Source: Pseudoalteromonas piscicida
GTDB taxonomy: Bacteria; Pseudomonadota; Gammaproteobacteria; Enterobacterales; Alteromonadaceae
Length of the DNA stretch: 64,000 bases
Assembly (NCBI RefSeq): GCF_002208135.1
Contig: NZ_CP021646.1
Coordinates: 2,978,001 to 3,042,000 of the forward strand
Direction of reading: 5' to 3'
The translations under genes and the position numbers were made by a program. This document shows, piece by piece, positions 48,540 through 57,698 of the stretch. Numbering within the stretch: the stretch's first letter is position 1; each line of letters begins with the position of its first letter. The notes beneath the pieces were generated by a model, which saw only the letters and a list, made by a program, of their open reading frames with translations, was not told the origin of the DNA and made no database searches.

Positions 48540-50020
48540 CCTAAAATACCTCGAATATGTTCGAATAAATCCCCAGCCAACATACCTTTTTCGCCATCAT
48601 GGGCGGCCTGCTCGGCAGCTAAACCATGAATATACACGGCTAGGTTTGTTGCAGCAAATGCTTCCATCCCTTGGGCAATTAAACCGCCTATGATACCAGA
48701 TAAAACATCGCCCATCCCAGCACTCGCCATTCCAGCACAGCCTGAACGATTAATATTTATCCGCTCATCTTCAGATATCAAACTTCCCGGCCCTTTCAAT
48801 ACCGTAACAGCGCCATATTCATGGCTAATTTTTTTAGCCACCGCGAAGCGGTCGTGTTCATTTAGCGGTGTCTTTGAGTGACTCAATAACCGCTTTGCTT
48901 CACCTAAGTGAGGCGTTAACACCCAGTTTGATTTTTGCCTCGGTGAATCCGCTAAACAATTGAGTCCATCAGCATCCACAACCATCGGCAATTCAGTTGC
49001 CATCGCACACTTAAAGAGTGCTTTGGCCCAAGCGTCTTGACCAAGCCCGGGACCAAGCACTATCACACTGGCTTTTTTCATCAGTGGCGATAACTCATCT
49101 GCACTTTCAACACCGTGCACCATTAATTCAAAACGCCCTTGTAAGACGCTCGCAATATTATCTGGATGAGTGGCTACCGACACTAGGCCCGCACCAGCAC
49201 GCAGGGCTGCTTCTGCCGCCAATCGAATTGCCCCCGCCATGCCACGATTACCGCCAATAAGTAACACATGCCCATGTGCATTTTTGTAGCTATCTAGCGC
49301 TCGCTCGGGCCTTGCTGCCATTAACGTGTCATGATTTAAGTAATTAGATGTTGGCGTTACTAGAGTTTTAAATGCGTCACCAACATCCAAGTCGGCTAAC
49401 CATAATGTCCCCACAAAGCGTCTTGCAGAGCCGCTAAGTAAACCCTGTTTTAACGCGATAAAGGTCATGGTTTCGGTGGCTAAAAATGCGCTAGGTGCAA
49501 TTTCTCCAGTTGTGGCATTTATCCCGCTTGGTACGTCAAGGGCCAACCTAGTGATCGGCAGCTTATTTATTTTGTCAAAACAATGACAAATGTGCTCAGG
49601 TAGTTCACCTCTAAAGCCTGTACCAAACACGCCATCAACTACAACCGTAAACTGACTTAACTCTACATCGCCTAATGAAAAAACCAATGCGCCTTGATAT
49701 TGAGAAAATGCCTGCTGCGCATCGCCCGTCAAATTTTCGGGTTCAAATAGCGCGAATACTGTTACGGAAAATCCGGCCTGCTGACATAATTGAGCGACGA
49801 CAAAACCGTCTCCCGCGTTATTGCCTTTACCTGTGATAATTAAGATATGACTGGATTTGGGCTGGCTGTTTTCAATAAAGCGAAATGCAGCGGCCCCAGC
49901 TCGCTGCATTAAAGTACTCAGATCAGTGCCTGATAACTTTGCCGCTTTTGCTTCATATTGCTGCACTTGCTGGGCTGAATAAGCAAATTGTGGTAAATTG
50001 TCCGTGTATTCATTAGCCAT
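48536..50020 (-). CDS. nnr: Bifunctional NAD(P)H-hydrate epimerase/dehydratase
   Basis: Repairs hydrated NAD(P)H. 494 aa with two domains: N-terminal YjeF_N epimerase (about 20-215; GKGNNAGDGFVVAQL, DGVFGTGFRGEL, LDVPSGINATTGE) and C-terminal YjeF_C ADP-dependent dehydratase (about 230-490; GGNRGMAGAIRLAAEAALRAG, DADGLN, LTPHLGEAKRL, GMASAGMGDVLSG). First gene of the superoperon. Its ATG is only 11 bp from the divergent queG start, so each gene's promoter must extend into the other's coding region or 5' end. Confidence 0.95.
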   Translation of the reverse strand: MANEYTDNLPQFAYSAQQVQQYEAKAAKLSGTDLSTLMQRAGAAAFRFIENSQPKSSHILIITGKGNNAGDGFVVAQLCQQAGFSVTVFALFEPENLTGDAQQAFSQYQGALVFSLGDVELSQFTVVVDGVFGTGFRGELPEHICHCFDKINKLPITRLALDVPSGINATTGEIAPSAFLATETMTFIALKQGLLSGSARRFVGTLWLADLDVGDAFKTLVTPTSNYLNHDTLMAARPERALDSYKNAHGHVLLIGGNRGMAGAIRLAAEAALRAGAGLVSVATHPDNIASVLQGRFELMVHGVESADELSPLMKKASVIVLGPGLGQDAWAKALFKCAMATELPMVVDADGLNCLADSPRQKSNWVLTPHLGEAKRLLSHSKTPLNEHDRFAVAKKISHEYGAVTVLKGPGSLISEDERININRSGCAGMASAGMGDVLSGIIGGLIAQGMEAFAATNLAVYIHGLAAEQAAHDGEKGMLAGDLFEHIRGILG

Positions 50021-50031
50021 TATTTCTTCCC

Positions 50032-51165
50032 GTGACGACCGATAATATCAATTATAGTGAACTTGCAGCACAAATTAAGCAATGGGGCCAAGAACTTGGC
50101 TTTGCAGAAGTCGGTATAACCGACATTGATTTAAGTGAGCATGAAGCACAACTTCAGCGCTGGTTAGACGCAGGTTACCATGGTGAAATGGCTTATATGG
50201 CGGCGCATGGAATGAAGCGTGCCCGCCCCGCCGAACTGGTTCCAGGCACTCAGCGTATTATTTCGGTCAAAATGAATTACCTGCCACCAGATGCCAGCTT
50301 TGCCAGAGCGCTTGGTAACAAAACCACAGCTTATCTCTCTCGTTATGCATTAGGTCGAGACTATCATAAGGTGATGCGCAATAAGCTAAAGCAGCTCGGA
50401 CAAAAGATTGAGCAAGAAGTCGGCACGTTAGGGTTTCGCCCTTTTGTCGACTCAGCCCCTGTACTGGAGCGACAAATTGCTGAAAAAGCCGGACTTGGCT
50501 GGCGTGGAAAAAACAGTCTAGTGATTAATAAGCAGGCGGGTTCTTGGTTTTTCTTGGGTGAGCTGTTTGTTGATATTCCACTTCCCGTTGATAAACCAAA
50601 CCAAGAAGAAGGTTGCGGCCGTTGTACCGCCTGCCTAACTTTATGCCCCACCGGCGCCATCGTGGAACCTTATGTCGTCGATGCAAGACGTTGTATTTCT
50701 TATCTCACCATAGAGCTTCAAGGCGCCATTCCAGAGGAGTTTAGGGCAAAAATGGGCAATCGAATATATGGTTGTGATGATTGCCAGTTGGTTTGTCCAT
50801 GGAATCGCTATGGTCAAATAACGGAAGAAGCCGACTTTTTGCCGCGAACTCAACTTAAAGATCAGCAATTATTAACCTTATTCGCTTGGGATGAAGCCAC
50901 ATTTTTGAAAAATACCGAAGGTAGCCCAATTCGCCGGATTGGACATGAACGTTGGCTACGAAACTTAGCCGTTGGCCTTGGCAATGCCCACTACGACGAA
51001 GCTATCGTTACAGCACTGGAAGACAAGCGTCAAAGTGCAACCCCACTTGTTATCGAGCATATCGACTGGGCGTTGGAGCGACAAAAACAAAAGTCCGACC
51101 AGCATGAGCGCAAAAAAGCAAGGCTGATCCGCATTATTGAAAAGGGCTTGCCACGAGATGCTTAG
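50032..51165 (+). CDS. queG: Epoxyqueuosine reductase QueG
   Basis: 377-aa cobalamin-dependent iron-sulfur enzyme, last step of queuosine modification of tRNA wobble G34. Two [4Fe-4S] motifs are visible: CGRCTACLTLCPTGAI (Cys195, 198, 201, 205) and CDDCQLVCPWNR. Start GTG 50032 with weak upstream Shine-Dalgarno; no better in-frame start fits the N-terminus. The divergent queG/nnr arrangement is the same as in E. coli. Confidence 0.95.
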   Translation: MTTDNINYSELAAQIKQWGQELGFAEVGITDIDLSEHEAQLQRWLDAGYHGEMAYMAAHGMKRARPAELVPGTQRIISVKMNYLPPDASFARALGNKTTAYLSRYALGRDYHKVMRNKLKQLGQKIEQEVGTLGFRPFVDSAPVLERQIAEKAGLGWRGKNSLVINKQAGSWFFLGELFVDIPLPVDKPNQEEGCGRCTACLTLCPTGAIVEPYVVDARRCISYLTIELQGAIPEEFRAKMGNRIYGCDDCQLVCPWNRYGQITEEADFLPRTQLKDQQLLTLFAWDEATFLKNTEGSPIRRIGHERWLRNLAVGLGNAHYDEAIVTALEDKRQSATPLVIEHIDWALERQKQKSDQHERKKARLIRIIEKGLPRDA

Positions 51166-51209
51166 CGGGCTTGTCGTGAGGTGTTTTAAAGGGTTTTCGT
51201 GCTAAAAAA

Positions 51210-51298
51210 GTCGCGCTAAAGCACGAACTACGGCAAAATAGGTCGAGAGAATCTCGATAAAAATTCGAGCTAAAAAGTCGCGCTGAAGCACGACCTAC
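51210..51298. repeat. Three REP-like palindromes
   Basis: GTCGCGCTAAAGCACGAACTAC (51210), GTCGAGAGAATCTCGATA (about 51242) and GTCGCGCTGAAGCACGACCTAC (51277). They fill the gap between queG and the next convergent gene. Confidence 0.65.
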
Positions 51299-51321
51299 AG
51301 CTTTATTGGAAATTAGGGTTA

Positions 51322-52455
51322 CTATTCTGAACGTCGAGAGAGCAGTTTTAAATCTTCTTCGATATCATGGAAAGCAATTTTAACTTCTCGCACACTTTCT
51401 TCCCGTGCGACAGAGCTTTGAATCGCTTTATCGACGTTTTGATAGATAAACATCTCCTGATCTTCGTCTAGGCCCATAGTAGGAATTCGCTCTTCGAATA
51501 GCTCCTGTAATGAGCGGAACACTTTTTCGTTTTCTTGACGATTTTTATCAAGCAGCGACACCATGCTGTTAAACTTACCTTGCACCATTTTTATCGCTTC
51601 TTCCAAGTCTTCGTGTTGCTGTACCAGCTTGCGTTTAGTGGAAATGGCAATTAACTGTTGCTCCGTTACACTGGCAATAAAACAAATATGATCCCGTAAT
51701 CTACCGTGTTTATCAGGGTCGTCTCCCGGCATATTGAGGATCAAAATGCTCAAAAATGGATAGTTAACCAATATACGGTTAGTAAATTCATGTAATCGCC
51801 CTTTGGTGTGTAAGATCTCAAATAATTCAATGACGATAGGCGAGCAAATACCCGTCGTTGCAAAGTGATGCTTTTGCCCCTCGAGTCGAACCTCAACATT
51901 GCAGTTAAGCCCCAGCCCCTTTAAACATTGACATAACGCTTCTGCGAGCCGTGGGATCGTTTCTATTTCACCTATCTGCTCAATGTAGGTAACAATTTGC
52001 CCCATTTCACTGCTATTCGCCATGGCGCTAAATGCTGTGGAGGTTGCATCTTCAATTTGCTGAGCCAGAATATCTTTTTCTAGTAGCATTTGGTTCAAGT
52101 GCGTTAGTTTGGCTTTTAGTTCACCTTGGCCAAACGGCTTAACAATATAATCTTCAGCACCCACCGAGTAGCCTTCCATTCGCTCTTCAACAGAACCTCT
52201 TGCTGAGACAAACATAACGATAATATGCTGCGTGTTTGGGTTGGCTTTTACTGCCTTACATACCTCATATCCGCTCATTTTTGGCATACTTACATCAAGT
52301 AAGATAACTTGAGGATCAAAATCTTCGACTACAGCTAGACATTCATGGCCGCTTTCAACGGTTTTTAACTCAAAGTCTAAGTCTTCTAAAATCTCTTCAA
52401 TGATTTCTAGATTAAATGGTTCGTCGTCAACTGCTAAGATTCTGCGTAAAGCCAT
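51322..52455 (-). CDS. Response regulator with uncharacterised output region
   Basis: 377 aa. A CheY-like receiver domain (about 1-122) has the acid pocket DDE, phospho-Asp54 in ILLDVSMPKMSGYEV and Lys in YIVKPFGQ. The remaining 250 residues show no HTH, GGDEF, EAL, HD-GYP or PP2C motif I recognise; they look globular (about 140-260) and then coiled-coil (about 265-377, EDLEEAIKMVQGKF). It lies downstream of a hybrid kinase with 156 bp between, so the two may form one phosphorelay. Protein-protein output is inferred. Confidence 0.8.
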   Translation of the reverse strand: MALRRILAVDDEPFNLEIIEEILEDLDFELKTVESGHECLAVVEDFDPQVILLDVSMPKMSGYEVCKAVKANPNTQHIIVMFVSARGSVEERMEGYSVGAEDYIVKPFGQGELKAKLTHLNQMLLEKDILAQQIEDATSTAFSAMANSSEMGQIVTYIEQIGEIETIPRLAEALCQCLKGLGLNCNVEVRLEGQKHHFATTGICSPIVIELFEILHTKGRLHEFTNRILVNYPFLSILILNMPGDDPDKHGRLRDHICFIASVTEQQLIAISTKRKLVQQHEDLEEAIKMVQGKFNSMVSLLDKNRQENEKVFRSLQELFEERIPTMGLDEDQEMFIYQNVDKAIQSSVAREESVREVKIAFHDIEEDLKLLSRRSE

Positions 52456-52611
52456 AAATGAATATCCTTCGTCGGTTCACAATGGGAAAGGCACTGTGGG
52501 GAAATACGGTAACTTAAAGCCAATGCTTAAACAGCTCCCAATCACATTGTATAAGTACTTGCTCTATTATTATTTATAGACGCTTACTCAACGCCTTTCC
52601 AATCACAACAA

Positions 52612-54579
52612 TTACACCGCATTACTCTCAAGATGCTCTGTTAAAGGCAGGCTCACATTTATACATGCACCGCCCTCGGGATTATTCTCGGCGTAAATCT
52701 GCCCTTTATGCAGTAAAATAAACTCCTTACAAATAGCAAGACCTAAACCCGTGCCGCCGGCACCACTGTCTGTTTTACTGCTTTGCACAAACTTGGCAAA
52801 GACCTGCTCCAATTCGTCATCTGGGATACCAACCCCTTGATCGGCAATCTTAATATGAATATCTTGATCTTTGCAGCTTAACAGCACACTCACCTCACTA
52901 CCTTCGGGGCTAAACTTTAACGCATTACCCAATAAATTTCTGATCACTTGGTTCATTTGCTCCGGATCGCAAAACGTCACCACTCCTTGTTCAGGCTTTT
53001 CAAAGCGGATTTTTATCTTTTTCTCAAGCGCGGTACCCGATACATCTTCAATACCACTTTGGATCACATTAACCAGATTGTGAAAGCTTGGATTAAATGG
53101 AAAGCGACCTGCGTCTAACTTTGATAAATCAAGCAGATTATTAAGTAGTACCAACAGACGCTCACCGCTGGTTTCGATACGAGATAAATACTTTTTGAGT
53201 TTATCCGCTGGCACTTCAGGGGCCGTTAGCTTATCTAAACCAAATCGCGCAAAACTTAAAATGGAGTGCATTGGCGTGCGTAACTCATGGGACATATTGG
53301 CTAAAAATTCAGATTTTGATAAGTTGGCCGCTTCCGCTGCCTCCTTGGCTTTTTGTAACTGTGCGGTTCGAGCTTGCACTTCAAACTCTAGCAACTCTTT
53401 GGTTTCTTCTAGTACTTCTTGCTGCTCTTTAAGCTTTGAGACATTTTTAAAAATGACCGCAAATGCCATGTCACCATGATGATCGATTTCATTAAACGTT
53501 CCCATCAAGGGAATACTACGTTCACCCGCTTTTGGCAGACTCAGCTCACAGTTAAAGTGTTTTAACATACCAACATGTTTCATCAAATCGCGTAATTGCG
53601 ACACGGATATTTCATCAAATAGCTCAAAAATTGATAGCGGTTGCAGCTCTTCTTCCGTCAAATCAAATAGTTCGCAACACGCGTCATTTGCTTCAATAAT
53701 ATGACCTTGACGGTTGAACAGCATAATCGGGTCTGGGGTATGTTTATAAATCACGCGCAATAGGCTGTCGCGTTCAATCAAGGCATCTACCGTATCCTGT
53801 AGGCGCTCAACTAACTCTTGGTTATGACGTCTTAAGAGCTCTGTTTGCCATAATTTATGTAGGCTTTGTAATAAATCGCTCTCATCAAACGGTTTAATCA
53901 GAATATCCTCAACCCCTTGACGCACGGCTTCTAGCATATCCACTTGATTAACTCGGGAAGTCATCAATAAGCAGCGGCAATTGTGATGCACTTGACGTAC
54001 TTTATTAAACACATCTAAGCCAGTGTCTTTTTCTAAGTTAAAGTCACAAATCAGGAGGTCAACCGGATGTCGCTCGGCAACTCGCATTGCTTCATCAAGT
54101 GTCGTTGCGGTGGTCACTGCAAGCTGCGCACCTCGTAGGCCATTAGCCAGGCTCTCAAGGCGAGGCGTATGATGGTCAACCAGCAACACTTTGGGTAGCA
54201 CCAAAGTATTGGTTGAACCAATTTCTAGTAGGCGTTCAAGTAAGCCGGTAATATCTTTGTTAGCAAAGAAGGGATAGATAACAATACCATTTGGCAAGGC
54301 ACGATTGATTTCACTAAAAGACTTTAAGTGCTCAGCATTGTCAGGCTTAGGTGCCAGCAACACTAACTTATCATGATTCCTCAGTTGATATAACGCTTGG
54401 AGCTTATTGGCGGGTACCCCATGAGCAATAACAACAACATCAAATTTATCAAAATCGAGATTTGCTTCCAGACTCCGGTAATGCACATGCTCTACTTCAC
54501 CACCGAGTAACTCAAATAATACCTTTACTCGCATCGCTTGCACACTGCTGCTGTCAATAATCAGCACTCGACTCGTCAT
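52612..54579 (-). CDS. Soluble hybrid sensor kinase (REC-REC-PAS-HisKA-HATPase)
   Basis: 655 aa from ATG 54579 (MTSRVLIIDSS; AAAGGA nine bases upstream); an earlier in-frame start 17 codons upstream is less likely. Order: a degenerate receiver-like domain (about 1-120), a full receiver (about 128-245) with Asp179 in LLICDFNLEKDTG, a PAS domain (about 270-385), a coiled linker, HisKA with His431 in NMSHELRTPMHS, and HATPase_c ending near 645 (GGTGLGLAICKEF). No TM helix. Receivers at the N-terminus suggest that it takes phosphate or signals from another kinase. Its likely partner is the regulator just downstream. Confidence 0.88.
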   Translation of the reverse strand: MTSRVLIIDSSSVQAMRVKVLFELLGGEVEHVHYRSLEANLDFDKFDVVVIAHGVPANKLQALYQLRNHDKLVLLAPKPDNAEHLKSFSEINRALPNGIVIYPFFANKDITGLLERLLEIGSTNTLVLPKVLLVDHHTPRLESLANGLRGAQLAVTTATTLDEAMRVAERHPVDLLICDFNLEKDTGLDVFNKVRQVHHNCRCLLMTSRVNQVDMLEAVRQGVEDILIKPFDESDLLQSLHKLWQTELLRRHNQELVERLQDTVDALIERDSLLRVIYKHTPDPIMLFNRQGHIIEANDACCELFDLTEEELQPLSIFELFDEISVSQLRDLMKHVGMLKHFNCELSLPKAGERSIPLMGTFNEIDHHGDMAFAVIFKNVSKLKEQQEVLEETKELLEFEVQARTAQLQKAKEAAEAANLSKSEFLANMSHELRTPMHSILSFARFGLDKLTAPEVPADKLKKYLSRIETSGERLLVLLNNLLDLSKLDAGRFPFNPSFHNLVNVIQSGIEDVSGTALEKKIKIRFEKPEQGVVTFCDPEQMNQVIRNLLGNALKFSPEGSEVSVLLSCKDQDIHIKIADQGVGIPDDELEQVFAKFVQSSKTDSGAGGTGLGLAICKEFILLHKGQIYAENNPEGGACINVSLPLTEHLESNAV

Positions 54580-54733
54580 AACCAGATCCTTTACCGATAA
54601 TTCTGAGATCCAGTTTAGTAGAAGAATCACAAGACGCTAAAAAATAGCACTATTTTGATATGTTCAGCGCAGCAGACCAAAACCCACGCTGAGGAACAAA
54701 AGGTCTAGCCGCAAAGGTCTACAGCACATAAGG

Positions 54734-55222
54734 TTAAGCGAGTGACTTACCCAAAATCGTCAAGCTATAGTGATTACCATCCATGACAGCAATATTTGGT
54801 AGTTCTCCCCACTTTTCATAGCCATGCTTTTTAAACAGGCGGATGCTGGGGAGGTTATGAGAAAAAATAAAGCCAAGTAAGGTTGAAATAAGTAGTTTTG
54901 GCGCTTGCTGCTCGGCAAAATCCATGAGTTTACTGCCTAACCCTTGGCCTTGCGCCGCTTTTGCAAGATAAATACTCACCTCAGCCGTACCATCATAGGC
55001 GGGACGACCATAAAAGCTGCTAAAGCTCATCCACCCGATAACCTCTCCCCCTTGTTCTACCACATAAATTGGGCGATTTTTCGTATGTGCGGCGAACCAA
55101 CTTTGCTTTTGTGCTACGCTTACGGGCTCCGTATCCGCTGTGACTTGGCGGCTCGGTATCGTTTCGTTGTAAATGGCAACAATAGCGCAAAGATCTTGCG
55201 GTTTAGCGAGTCTAATATTCAT
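54734..55222 (-). CDS. GNAT family N-acetyltransferase (phosphinothricin acetyltransferase-like)
   Basis: 162 aa with the single-domain GNAT fold: N-terminal IRLAKPQDLCAIVAIYNETI, acetyl-CoA-binding AAQGQGLGSKLMDFAE, and C-terminal SIRLFKKHGYEKWGELPNIAVMDG, the pattern of the Pat/Bar-MddA subfamily. These enzymes acetylate methionine sulfoximine and related amino-acid analogues; the true substrate is unknown. Divergent from the glutathione peroxidase gene. Confidence 0.85.
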   Translation of the reverse strand: MNIRLAKPQDLCAIVAIYNETIPSRQVTADTEPVSVAQKQSWFAAHTKNRPIYVVEQGGEVIGWMSFSSFYGRPAYDGTAEVSIYLAKAAQGQGLGSKLMDFAEQQAPKLLISTLLGFIFSHNLPSIRLFKKHGYEKWGELPNIAVMDGNHYSLTILGKSLA

Positions 55223-55289
55223 GAAAGCTGATCAAGGTAACGAATATTTTCGTATCATAAGAGATAACATAAATAAAAGGAAAGCACTG

Positions 55290-55841
55290 ATGACAAAAAG
55301 TCTTTCGATTCTGAGCTTAGCGCTTGGTTTCCTAATCTCAAGTAACGCTCATGCTGAGGCAGCTAGCTGTGATGACTTTACCAATGTCGAGCTGCGAAAA
55401 CTGCGCTCTGATGACTCACTTAACCTTTGTGAATTTAAAGACAAACCGCTCCTTATCGTGAACACGGCGAGTAACTGTGGATTTACCGGTCAGTTCGAAG
55501 GCCTTGAGCAACTACACCAAAAATATCAAGATAAAGGCCTTGTTGTACTTGGCTTTCCCTCTGATGATTTTTTCCAAGAAGAAGATGACGAAAAGGAAAC
55601 AGCCAAAGTATGCTTTATCAACTACGGTGTAACATTCAATATGTTTGCGACATCGGAGGTCAGAGGCTCAGATGCCAACCCCATATTTCAACATTTGAAC
55701 GAAGTAACAAGTTCTCCAAACTGGAATTTTTACAAATACTTAGTGTCAGCTGATCGTAAAACAATTAAGCGCTTTAACAGCCGCACTAAACCAATGTCTG
55801 ACGAACTGACTAGCGAAATTGAAAAACTCTTGCCTAGATAA
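55290..55841 (+). CDS. Periplasmic glutathione peroxidase-family protein
   Basis: 183 aa from ATG 55290 (AAAAGGA upstream; an upstream in-frame extension overlaps the GNAT gene). A signal peptide ends SSNAHA-EAA, so export is predicted. The GPx core is present: peroxidatic Cys63 in NTASNCGFTGQ, Gln96 (FFQEE), Trp145 and Asn146 in NWNFYKYLV, and a possible resolving Cys108 (KVCFINYGVTF). The usual FPCNQF is replaced by FPSDDF. Thioredoxin-type reductant is more likely than glutathione in bacterial members. Confidence 0.85.
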   Translation: MTKSLSILSLALGFLISSNAHAEAASCDDFTNVELRKLRSDDSLNLCEFKDKPLLIVNTASNCGFTGQFEGLEQLHQKYQDKGLVVLGFPSDDFFQEEDDEKETAKVCFINYGVTFNMFATSEVRGSDANPIFQHLNEVTSSPNWNFYKYLVSADRKTIKRFNSRTKPMSDELTSEIEKLLPR

Positions 55842-55905
55842 GCTGATTTTTTAACGCAGCTAGATTAGAATAAAGTATGAATAATAAATAATCATCGGAG
55901 AAATT

Positions 55906-56187
55906 ATGGCAATCGCTAGTGCAAGACACATCCTAGTAGATAGTGAAGCGCAATGCATGGAGCTCAAAGAACGCATTGCAGCAGGGGAAGATTTCGCAGA
56001 AATCGCAAAGCAGTACTCCAATTGCCCATCGGGCCAAGATGGTGGTGCGCTAGGTGAGTTCGGACCAGGTATGATGGTGCCTGAATTCGATAAAGTGGTT
56101 TTTTCAGCCCCAATCAATCAAGTGCAAGGGCCAGTACAAACGCAGTTTGGTTTTCACTTGCTTGAGGTAACCAGCCGTAGCGATTAA
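55906..56187 (+). CDS. ppiC: Parvulin-type peptidyl-prolyl isomerase
   Basis: 93-aa single-domain rotamase, the size of E. coli PpiC. Parvulin motifs are ARHILVDSE at the start, FAEIAKQYSNCPSG, GGALGEFGPGMMVPEFDKVVF and QFGFHLLEV at the end. No signal peptide, so cytosolic. GGAG lies just upstream of the ATG. Expressed alone, 64 bp after the peroxidase gene. Confidence 0.93.
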   Translation: MAIASARHILVDSEAQCMELKERIAAGEDFAEIAKQYSNCPSGQDGGALGEFGPGMMVPEFDKVVFSAPINQVQGPVQTQFGFHLLEVTSRSD

Positions 56188-56286
56188 TTCGCTTGCGAAA
56201 AGTTAATAGCTTCGCCATCATTCCTTAATACCAACTCGCTACATTTGCTTAATGAGCGAATAATAATTAGTTGAAGGAATGATGGC

Positions 56287-56865
56287 ATGAAACTTATCGG
56301 TTCAAATACCAGTCCATACGCCCGTAGAATTAGAATGTGGGCCGCGGCTAAACAGCTCCCAATGAGCTATCAGCATATAGATATATTTTCAGAAGCAGGT
56401 CATGACGAACTTATTCGCCATAATCCTGCTCGTAAGATCCCGTTTTTAATCGACGACGCACAACTTATTTGTGATTCTAATCTGATTGTTCGCTACCTCC
56501 GTGAAAAACATCAACTTCCGTTTCCCAGTTGGGATCAAGAGAACTGGCTGGTCCTTATCAATGCCTGTAATGATTCTTTGGTGGAGTTATTACTTAGTAA
56601 GCGCTCTGGTTTTGATATTGAACAAGATAAACTTTTTTTTAATCTACAGCGGGAACGAATTGGCCATACCTTGCACTATCTCAATGAAGAGTGTGTGACA
56701 GAAGAGTTTTTACACTGTGATTATCTCAAAATCAGTTTATACTGCCTTATTGATTGGGTTCTATTTAGAGAGCTCGTCGACCTGAGCGATTACACCAACC
56801 TGATGGCATTTCATGGCCGTTGGCAAAGCCAAACGATCGCCCAGCAAACTGATCCACGAAATTGA
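56287..56865 (+). CDS. Glutathione S-transferase-like protein
   Basis: 192 aa. Thioredoxin-fold N-terminal GST domain (about 1-78): LIGSNTSPYARRIRMWAA, cis-Pro region KIPFLIDD and the glutathione gamma-Glu-binding CDSNLIVRYL. A helical C-terminal half is short and divergent. Ser9 stands where catalytic Ser/Cys is found in bacterial GSTs. Substrate unknown. The stop is nine bases before the ATG of the DUF2750 gene, so the pair is probably co-transcribed. Confidence 0.85.
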   Translation: MKLIGSNTSPYARRIRMWAAAKQLPMSYQHIDIFSEAGHDELIRHNPARKIPFLIDDAQLICDSNLIVRYLREKHQLPFPSWDQENWLVLINACNDSLVELLLSKRSGFDIEQDKLFFNLQRERIGHTLHYLNEECVTEEFLHCDYLKISLYCLIDWVLFRELVDLSDYTNLMAFHGRWQSQTIAQQTDPRN

Positions 56866-56873
56866 GAACACCT

Positions 56874-57233
56874 ATGATGAATGAAGAAGAAATTGGCTCA
56901 GAAGTCAGTGAGTTTATTGAGCAAGTAAAAAATACTGAAAGCGTTTGGGCACTTAGCTCTGATGACGGCGGTATGGTTGTGGTTGACTCAAACCAGTTTG
57001 ACGAGATTGATGTGTTATTGCTGTGGGATAGTGAAGAAAAAGCGCAAGCTCAATGTCGCGACGAGTGGAGTGAGTTCTCGCCGATGAGTATTGATGTTGA
57101 GAGTTTTCTTGACGAATGGGTACTCGACCTAAAAGAAGATGATGCACTCGTTGGTCTAAACTGGAATGATGACAACGTTTGTGTTGAAATCGAGCCCGTT
57201 GGTCTTGCTAGACTACTTGTGGATATCGAATAA
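56874..57233 (+). CDS. DUF2750 domain protein
   Basis: 119 aa from ATG 56874 (a second ATG follows immediately; a TTG at 56862 overlaps the GST gene). Very acidic; DUF2750-like pattern with FIEQVKNTESVWAL, LLLWDSEEKAQ, FLDEWVLDLKEDDALVGLNW and VEIEPVGLARLL. Function unknown. Confidence 0.78.
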   Translation: MMNEEEIGSEVSEFIEQVKNTESVWALSSDDGGMVVVDSNQFDEIDVLLLWDSEEKAQAQCRDEWSEFSPMSIDVESFLDEWVLDLKEDDALVGLNWNDDNVCVEIEPVGLARLLVDIE

Positions 57234-57249
57234 AGGCAAATCGCCCCTA

Positions 57250-57278
57250 AGTGGCGCTCATCTCTTGTGAGTGCCACT
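57250..57278. terminator. Inverted repeat between convergent DUF2750 and VOC genes
   Basis: AGTGGC-CTCA...TGAG-GCCACT hairpin with one internal mismatch; lacks a strong T-run and overlaps the VOC stop. Confidence 0.45.
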
Positions 57279-57663
57279 ATTCACTCGGCTTTGACACCAA
57301 AGCAACTAAAGTCCCTTCAATGGCTCTCACATAAGCTTGTGTCACTCTACCTTTTTGGTTTGGCGGGCTTAATGGTTCAGCCCCAGCGGCTACCGCTTTA
57401 TCATAGCATTCGGGCACATTTTCACAGCCGATGGTAATTTCAAATCCAAGTGCAGGTTGTTTGGGATGACAACGAATGTAGTCTTGCCTAAATTGTGATT
57501 GGGCTAGCGGGTGGCTGGCAAAAGCGAGTTTCACTTCTCCGGTATCTAGCTCACCATAATCCCCTTCATCGGTCATATCAAAAGTGCTCAAGCCAAATGC
57601 TTGATAGTAAAAATCCAGCACTTCCTCAACACTTTCTACATAAATCACCGTTTTAGCAAACAC
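57277..57663 (-). CDS. VOC (glyoxalase/bleomycin-resistance fold) protein
   Basis: 128 aa, one vicinal-oxygen-chelate module pair: VIYVESVEEVLDFYYQAFGLST at the start, YGELDTGEVKLAFASH, LGFEITIGCENVPECYDKAVAAGAEPLSPP and VRAIEGTLVALVSKP at the end. Such small proteins serve as lyases, dioxygenase-like enzymes or binding proteins; metal ligands are not confidently assigned. The MITE-like element starts 36 bp upstream of its start. Confidence 0.82.
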   Translation of the reverse strand: MFAKTVIYVESVEEVLDFYYQAFGLSTFDMTDEGDYGELDTGEVKLAFASHPLAQSQFRQDYIRCHPKQPALGFEITIGCENVPECYDKAVAAGAEPLSPPNQKGRVTQAYVRAIEGTLVALVSKPSE

Positions 57664-57698
57664 CTAAGCCTCACTATCAATAAAACCTAATGTAACTT

